Source of the DNA: an uncultured Collinsella sp.
GTDB lineage: Bacteria; Actinomycetota; Coriobacteriia; Coriobacteriales; Coriobacteriaceae
DNA: 64,000 nucleotides
NCBI GenBank assembly: GCA_937950325.1
Contig: CALFDJ010000046.1
Location: forward strand, 1-64,000
Direction of reading: 5' to 3'
Shown here: in pieces, positions 60,408-64,000 of the stretch
Layout of the letters: the number at the start of each line of letters is the position of its first letter
Numbering within the stretch: position 1 is the first letter of the stretch
The notes under the pieces: generated by a model
Told to the model about the DNA's origin: nothing
Databases searched by the model: none
What the model saw: the letters and a program-made list of their open reading frames with translations, nothing else
Program-made: the position numbers and the translations under genes

Positions 60408-61622
60408 TTATGCGCTTACTTCAGCACCGCTCGCCACTGTTTCGGGCGAATCGGCTCCGCCCCCCGTCGCCTGCCCCTTCGCCGGCACCACGCCAAAGCA
60501 GTAGCTCAGCGCCGCAGACACCACAAAAGCCGTGCCGCCGGCAACGCAGCACCACAGCAGGTTCGAAAAACCACCTGTGGCAAAGCCAATGACCATGAGG
60601 ACATTCGTCATACCGATGGTATAGGCCGTAACGTGGCCCACGGCCGCAACAAGGCCTCCGACGGCGCCGCCAATGGCCATGCACGTCAGGCACCTGCCAT
60701 ATTTAAAGCCGCAACCGTACAGCGCCGGCTCGCTTACGCCGCCAAGAACACCCGAGATTGAATAGCCCAGCATGAGCGCCTTCTCGTCCTTATCCGCAAC
60801 GCGAAGCGACGCGCCAAAGGGCATGCCCCAAACGGCAAACGTTGCCATCGTCGCGGCGATCAGGATGCATGAATCCGTTCCCACACTCATAAACTGCGCA
60901 TAGGCGAGCGATAGGACAACGTTGCTGACGCCGGCGATCTTTAGGAACTCCCAGCCCGCAGCAAGCCCCATGAGCGTGAGCAGCGACACGATGCCACCGG
61001 AATTGCCAAGCATAAACATAAGCTGGCCCAACAGCATGCCCAGATAGCTGCCCGCCGGCGCCGTAATACACAGCGAAACCGGAACCATGACAAGCATGGT
61101 CGCAAACGGAACGAACGAAAACGCCACGGCCTTAGGGATAACGCGCTTAAAGAAACACTCCACTCGCCATAGCACGGGCACCGAGATGAGAACCGGAATA
61201 ACAGTCGTCGTGTAATCGTTGACCGGCGCAGGAAGCAGACCATACACGGAAGTCATCGATGCCCCCGTCGTCGATGCGGCATCGAAGAGCTTAAGCAGAT
61301 CGGGCGCAATCAATACGCCGCCCAGCATCATGCCCAGCTGCTCCGAGCAACCGAGCTGGCGGGCGGCCGCCCAACCAAGATAAATGGGCAAAAAGTAGTA
61401 GCCGGCGTTATAGAGCCAACTGTAGAACAGGCGATAGATTTCGGAATCGGCAGACCACAGGCCCAGCATGCCTTCGCCCATAATGACGGCGACGGTGCGG
61501 AACAACGCCGCGCAGACAATAAAGGGCAGCGCCGACATCATGCTTTTGGACAGATAGTCCACCACGGCCATGGCGTTTGATGAAACCGTCGTTGTAAACG
61601 GGGTTCTAGAAACTTGTGACAT
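60408..61622 (-). CDS. PTS transporter subunit EIIC (glucose/beta-glucoside family), EIIC only
   Basis: The 404-residue membrane protein has about ten helices and the EIIC signature GGVSEPALYGCGFKYGR near 300 (the G-I-T-E-P loop of the family) plus LPFIVCAALF near 35. No EIIA or EIIB domain is fused, and none lies next to it, so another protein must supply the phosphoryl chain, or the gene acts as a non-phosphorylating transporter. The ATG at 61622 has GGAAAGG upstream. The sugar cannot be named. Confidence 0.82.
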   Translation of the reverse strand: MSQVSRTPFTTTVSSNAMAVVDYLSKSMMSALPFIVCAALFRTVAVIMGEGMLGLWSADSEIYRLFYSWLYNAGYYFLPIYLGWAAARQLGCSEQLGMMLGGVLIAPDLLKLFDAASTTGASMTSVYGLLPAPVNDYTTTVIPVLISVPVLWRVECFFKRVIPKAVAFSFVPFATMLVMVPVSLCITAPAGSYLGMLLGQLMFMLGNSGGIVSLLTLMGLAAGWEFLKIAGVSNVVLSLAYAQFMSVGTDSCILIAATMATFAVWGMPFGASLRVADKDEKALMLGYSISGVLGGVSEPALYGCGFKYGRCLTCMAIGGAVGGLVAAVGHVTAYTIGMTNVLMVIGFATGGFSNLLWCCVAGGTAFVVSAALSYCFGVVPAKGQATGGGADSPETVASGAEVSA

Positions 61623-61662
61623 GGAACGCCTTTCCCAATGTGACATGCGGGCCGTCCCTTTG

Positions 61663-63387
61663 TCACATCGTGCGGTACTGACCGATTGCGCGGTACTTTT
61701 GGTAGCGGAGGTTTGTGAGGGTCGCGTCGTCGAGCCGCCCAAGCGTATCAAAGGCATCAAATGCCGAGGACATGACGGCATCGGCGATCTCCTCATGCGA
61801 CAGGCCCCTATCGTCAACGATGCCGTCGATGATACCGAGCGCCAACAGATCGGGGGCCGTGAGCTTCAGCGCTTCGGCGGCCTCATTCGCGCGGTCGGTA
61901 TCCTTCCACAGGATCGACGCACAGGCCTCGGGGCTCACGACCGAATAGGCCGAGCTCGAGAGCATCAGGATGCGGTCGGCCACGGATAGCGCCAGCGCGC
62001 CACCAGAGCCGCCCTCGCCTGTCACCACCGAGACAATCGGCGTCTTAAGGCCGCTCATCTCCATGAGATTCTGGGCAATTGCCTCGCCCTGGCCGCGCTC
62101 CTCGGCACCGATGCCGCAAAACGCGCCCGAAGTATCGACCAGGCACAGAACCGGTCGACCAAACTTTTCGGCCTGGCGCATAAGGCGACGTGCTTTGCGG
62201 TAGCCCTCGGGATGTGCCATACCAAAGTTGCGACGCATGCGCTCTTTGGTCGTGGTGCCGCGCTCGATGGCGATGACCGATACGGGGCGTCCGTCTTTCC
62301 AGCCAATGCCAGCCACCACGGCAGCGTCGTCGCCAAAGTAGCGGTCGCCGTGCAGCTCCACAAATCCATCCAGGCCCAGCGAGATCATCTCGCCTGCCGT
62401 GGCGCGATCTGCCGAGCGGGTCTGCTTGACAATCTCGAGCGCGGTTTTTGGTGCGGCCGAGCGCTTGAACAAGTGTCCCAGCTTTTTGCCGCAGCGACCC
62501 GTATGCACGATCTCATGCGGTGCCCCCAGGCCGGGCGCGTGCCCTTCGTGCAGCGCCAGCAGCTCGCCTACCGTGAGTGCAATCTCGCCACGCGGAACAA
62601 CGGCATCGCAAAAGCCGTGCTCCAGCAAAAACTCGGAGCGCTGGAATCCCTTGGGCAGGCGCTTGTGCATGTTCTGCTCGATCACGCGCGGGCCGGCAAA
62701 TGCCGTCAGGGCATCGGGCTCGGCCAGGATAATATCGCCCTCCATGGCAAAGCTCGCGGTTACGCCTCCGGTCGTGGGGTCGGTGAGCACCGTGATATAC
62801 AGACCGCCCGCCTCGCTGTGGCGCCTAACCGCCGCAGAAATCTTGGCCATCTGCATAAGCGACGTCACACCCTCTTGCATGCGCGCGCCGCCCGAAACGG
62901 TAAAGCCGACAACCGGCAATCCCAGCTCGGTCGCACGCTCAAATGTGCGACAGACCTTCTCGCCCACCACGGAGCCCATCGAGCCCATCATAAAGTTGGC
63001 GTCCATAAAGAAGAGCGCCGTATCGCAACCGCAGATTTTGCCCCTGCCGCACACAACGGCATCGCGCTCGCCCGAACGCTCGCTCACGCTCTTGAGTTTG
63101 TCGGCATAACCGGGAAACGAGAGGAAGTCCTCCGACGCCAGATTAGCATCCCATTCCTCAAACGTGCCCTCGTCGACCGTCATGCGCATGCGCGCGCGAC
63201 CGCTCACGCGAAAGTGTTTGCCGCAACGAGGGCAGACCTCGAGGTTGTCGTGCAGGCGTGCCTCATCGATCACGCGGCGGCACTCCGGGCACTTGATAAA
63301 CACGTGGCGCGCGGGAAACTCGGCGCACGACTCGGTCATCGGTCCCTCGAGGACGTTGACCGTCTTCGCTTTTCTATTCATCAGCAT
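61663..63387 (-). CDS. accDA: Fused acetyl-CoA carboxylase carboxyltransferase, beta-alpha (AccD-AccA)
   Basis: The 574-residue protein joins AccD (residues about 1-290; zinc ribbon CPECR...CPRCG at 33-56, then MDANFMMGSMG and SGGARMQEG) to AccA (about 310-574; LHGDRYFGDD, GGSGGALALSVADRIL). The carboxyltransferase transfers the carboxyl group from biotin to acetyl-CoA in fatty-acid synthesis. Fusion of the two subunits is known in some bacteria. It overlaps accC by 14 nt. Confidence 0.92.
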   Translation of the reverse strand: MLMNRKAKTVNVLEGPMTESCAEFPARHVFIKCPECRRVIDEARLHDNLEVCPRCGKHFRVSGRARMRMTVDEGTFEEWDANLASEDFLSFPGYADKLKSVSERSGERDAVVCGRGKICGCDTALFFMDANFMMGSMGSVVGEKVCRTFERATELGLPVVGFTVSGGARMQEGVTSLMQMAKISAAVRRHSEAGGLYITVLTDPTTGGVTASFAMEGDIILAEPDALTAFAGPRVIEQNMHKRLPKGFQRSEFLLEHGFCDAVVPRGEIALTVGELLALHEGHAPGLGAPHEIVHTGRCGKKLGHLFKRSAAPKTALEIVKQTRSADRATAGEMISLGLDGFVELHGDRYFGDDAAVVAGIGWKDGRPVSVIAIERGTTTKERMRRNFGMAHPEGYRKARRLMRQAEKFGRPVLCLVDTSGAFCGIGAEERGQGEAIAQNLMEMSGLKTPIVSVVTGEGGSGGALALSVADRILMLSSSAYSVVSPEACASILWKDTDRANEAAEALKLTAPDLLALGIIDGIVDDRGLSHEEIADAVMSSAFDAFDTLGRLDDATLTNLRYQKYRAIGQYRTM

Positions 63388-64000
63388 AGAGATGCCCCAT
63401 CAGATCGGTGTGATACATGCCCGACAAGAACTCGTCGTTTGCCAGCACGTCGAGCTGAAGCTCGCTGTTTTCGCTCACGCCCTCAATCACGAGCTCGCCC
63501 AGGGCCGAGCGCATCTTGCGAATGGCGCCGTCGCGCGTGGGCGCACACACGATGAGCTTGCCAAGCATGGAGTCGTAGTACGGCGGAACGTTCGCACCGG
63601 TAAACATGGCGGAATCCCAGCGCACGCGCGGACCACCCGGCACACGCAACGCGGTGACCGTTCCGCATGACGGCAGAAAGTCCGGCGTTTCGGCATTGAT
63701 GCGGCACTCCATGGCGTGGTTGCGGACCGGCATGTCCTCCTGCTCAAAGGGCAGAGGTTGGCCGGCTGCCACGCGCAGCTGCCACTTGACCAAGTCGGTA
63801 TCGGTCACAAACTCCGTAACCGGATGCTCCACCTGCAAGCGCGTGTTCATTTCCATAAAGAAGAAATTGCCGTCGTCCGAATACAGGAACTCGATGGTAC
63901 CGGCTCCTTCGTAGCCGACGGCACGAGCCAGGTCACGCGCTGCCTTGTGCATGCGAGCACGAATGTCGTCGTGTCCGTCGAGGCACGGTGCAGGGCTCTC
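63374..64000 (-). CDS. accC: Acetyl-CoA carboxylase biotin carboxylase (partial)
   Basis: The open frame continues off the right edge: codons before residue 1 of the visible ATG read in frame (ESPAPCLDGHDD). The visible C-terminal half has the ATP-grasp features (EGAGTIEFLYSDD, FFMEMNTRLQVEHPVTE, AMECRINAE, PPYYDSMLGKLI). It carboxylates biotin on BCCP. The N-terminal half is outside the window. It overlaps the start of accDA, so the two are translationally coupled. Confidence 0.92.
   Translation of the reverse strand, partial: ESPAPCLDGHDDIRARMHKAARDLARAVGYEGAGTIEFLYSDDGNFFFMEMNTRLQVEHPVTEFVTDTDLVKWQLRVAAGQPLPFEQEDMPVRNHAMECRINAETPDFLPSCGTVTALRVPGGPRVRWDSAMFTGANVPPYYDSMLGKLIVCAPTRDGAIRKMRSALGELVIEGVSENSELQLDVLANDEFLSGMYHTDLMGHLYADE

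Overview
This is a G+C-rich chromosomal window from an anaerobic, gut-type actinobacterium, most likely a Coriobacteriia member close to Collinsella. The evidence is the fused AccD-AccA carboxyltransferase, the gram-positive ribosomal-protein set (four-cysteine adenylate kinase, zinc-type S14), a complete selenium/molybdenum-hydroxylase purine-degradation cluster, and the many palindromic intergenic repeats. The genus is inference; no rRNA or tRNA gene is visible.

Layout. (1) 1-10.5 kb, minus strand: the downstream half of the spc/alpha ribosomal operon, rplE-rpsN-rpsH-rplF-rplR-rpsE-rpmD-rplO-secY-adk-map-infA-rpmJ-rpsM-rpsK-rpsD-rpoA-rplQ, then a partial ecfT. (2) 10.8-21.8 kb: first half of a purine/uric-acid catabolism cluster (XdhC-like protein, yqeB, yqeC, hyuA, mocA, arcC, ygeW, ygeY, ygeX) with a PAS/HTH regulator. 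(3) 21.9-35.3 kb: accessory DNA holding two lineage-type hypotheticals, a restriction-modification-like unit (549-aa unknown, HTH controller, C5 methyltransferase), an exonuclease with a truncated duplicate, a candidate SOS-linked type I toxin/antisense-RNA unit with a decayed copy, a SIMPL protein, a DUF234 ATPase, an AbiEi/DUF559-like protein, and three arrays of ~62-bp hairpin-forming repeats. (4) 35.4-46.3 kb: second half of the purine cluster (xdhD, polyferredoxin, ygfK, ssnA, NCS2 permease, a second PAS/HTH regulator, ridA). (5) 46.7-51.7 kb: U32 peptidase, RluA-type pseudouridine synthase, DeoR regulator and an oxidoreductase. (6) 52.2-58.0 kb, minus strand: the upstream half of the ribosomal operon, rplC-rplD-rplW-rplB-rpsS-rplV-rpsC-rplP-rpmC-rpsQ-rplN-rplX. 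(7) 58.2-64 kb: a large inverted repeat, a histidine phosphatase, a cation-diffusion facilitator, a PTS EIIC, accDA and partial accC.

The most striking fact is architectural: the normally contiguous S10-spc operon is cut between rplX (L24) and rplE (L5) by about 41.7 kb of metabolic and accessory DNA. A terminator follows rplX, and a plausible new promoter with a ~130-nt leader precedes rplE, so the operon seems to run as two units. No integrase or transposase is visible in the inserted DNA. rpsJ (S10) is not next to rplC.

The purine genes form a plausible pathway. An NCS2 permease imports the base. XdhD (needing yqeB, yqeC, mocA and the XdhC-like protein for its cofactor), a 4x[4Fe-4S] protein and YgfK do redox chemistry on it. 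SsnA and HyuA perform hydrolytic steps. YgeW, YgeY, YgeX and carbamate kinase process ureido, carbamoyl and diaminopropionate intermediates to ammonia, pyruvate and ATP, and RidA can detoxify enamine by-products. Two paralogous PAS/HTH regulators, one per half, probably sense a cluster metabolite; two AACAAA-N3-TTTGTT palindromes beside ygeX are candidate operators.
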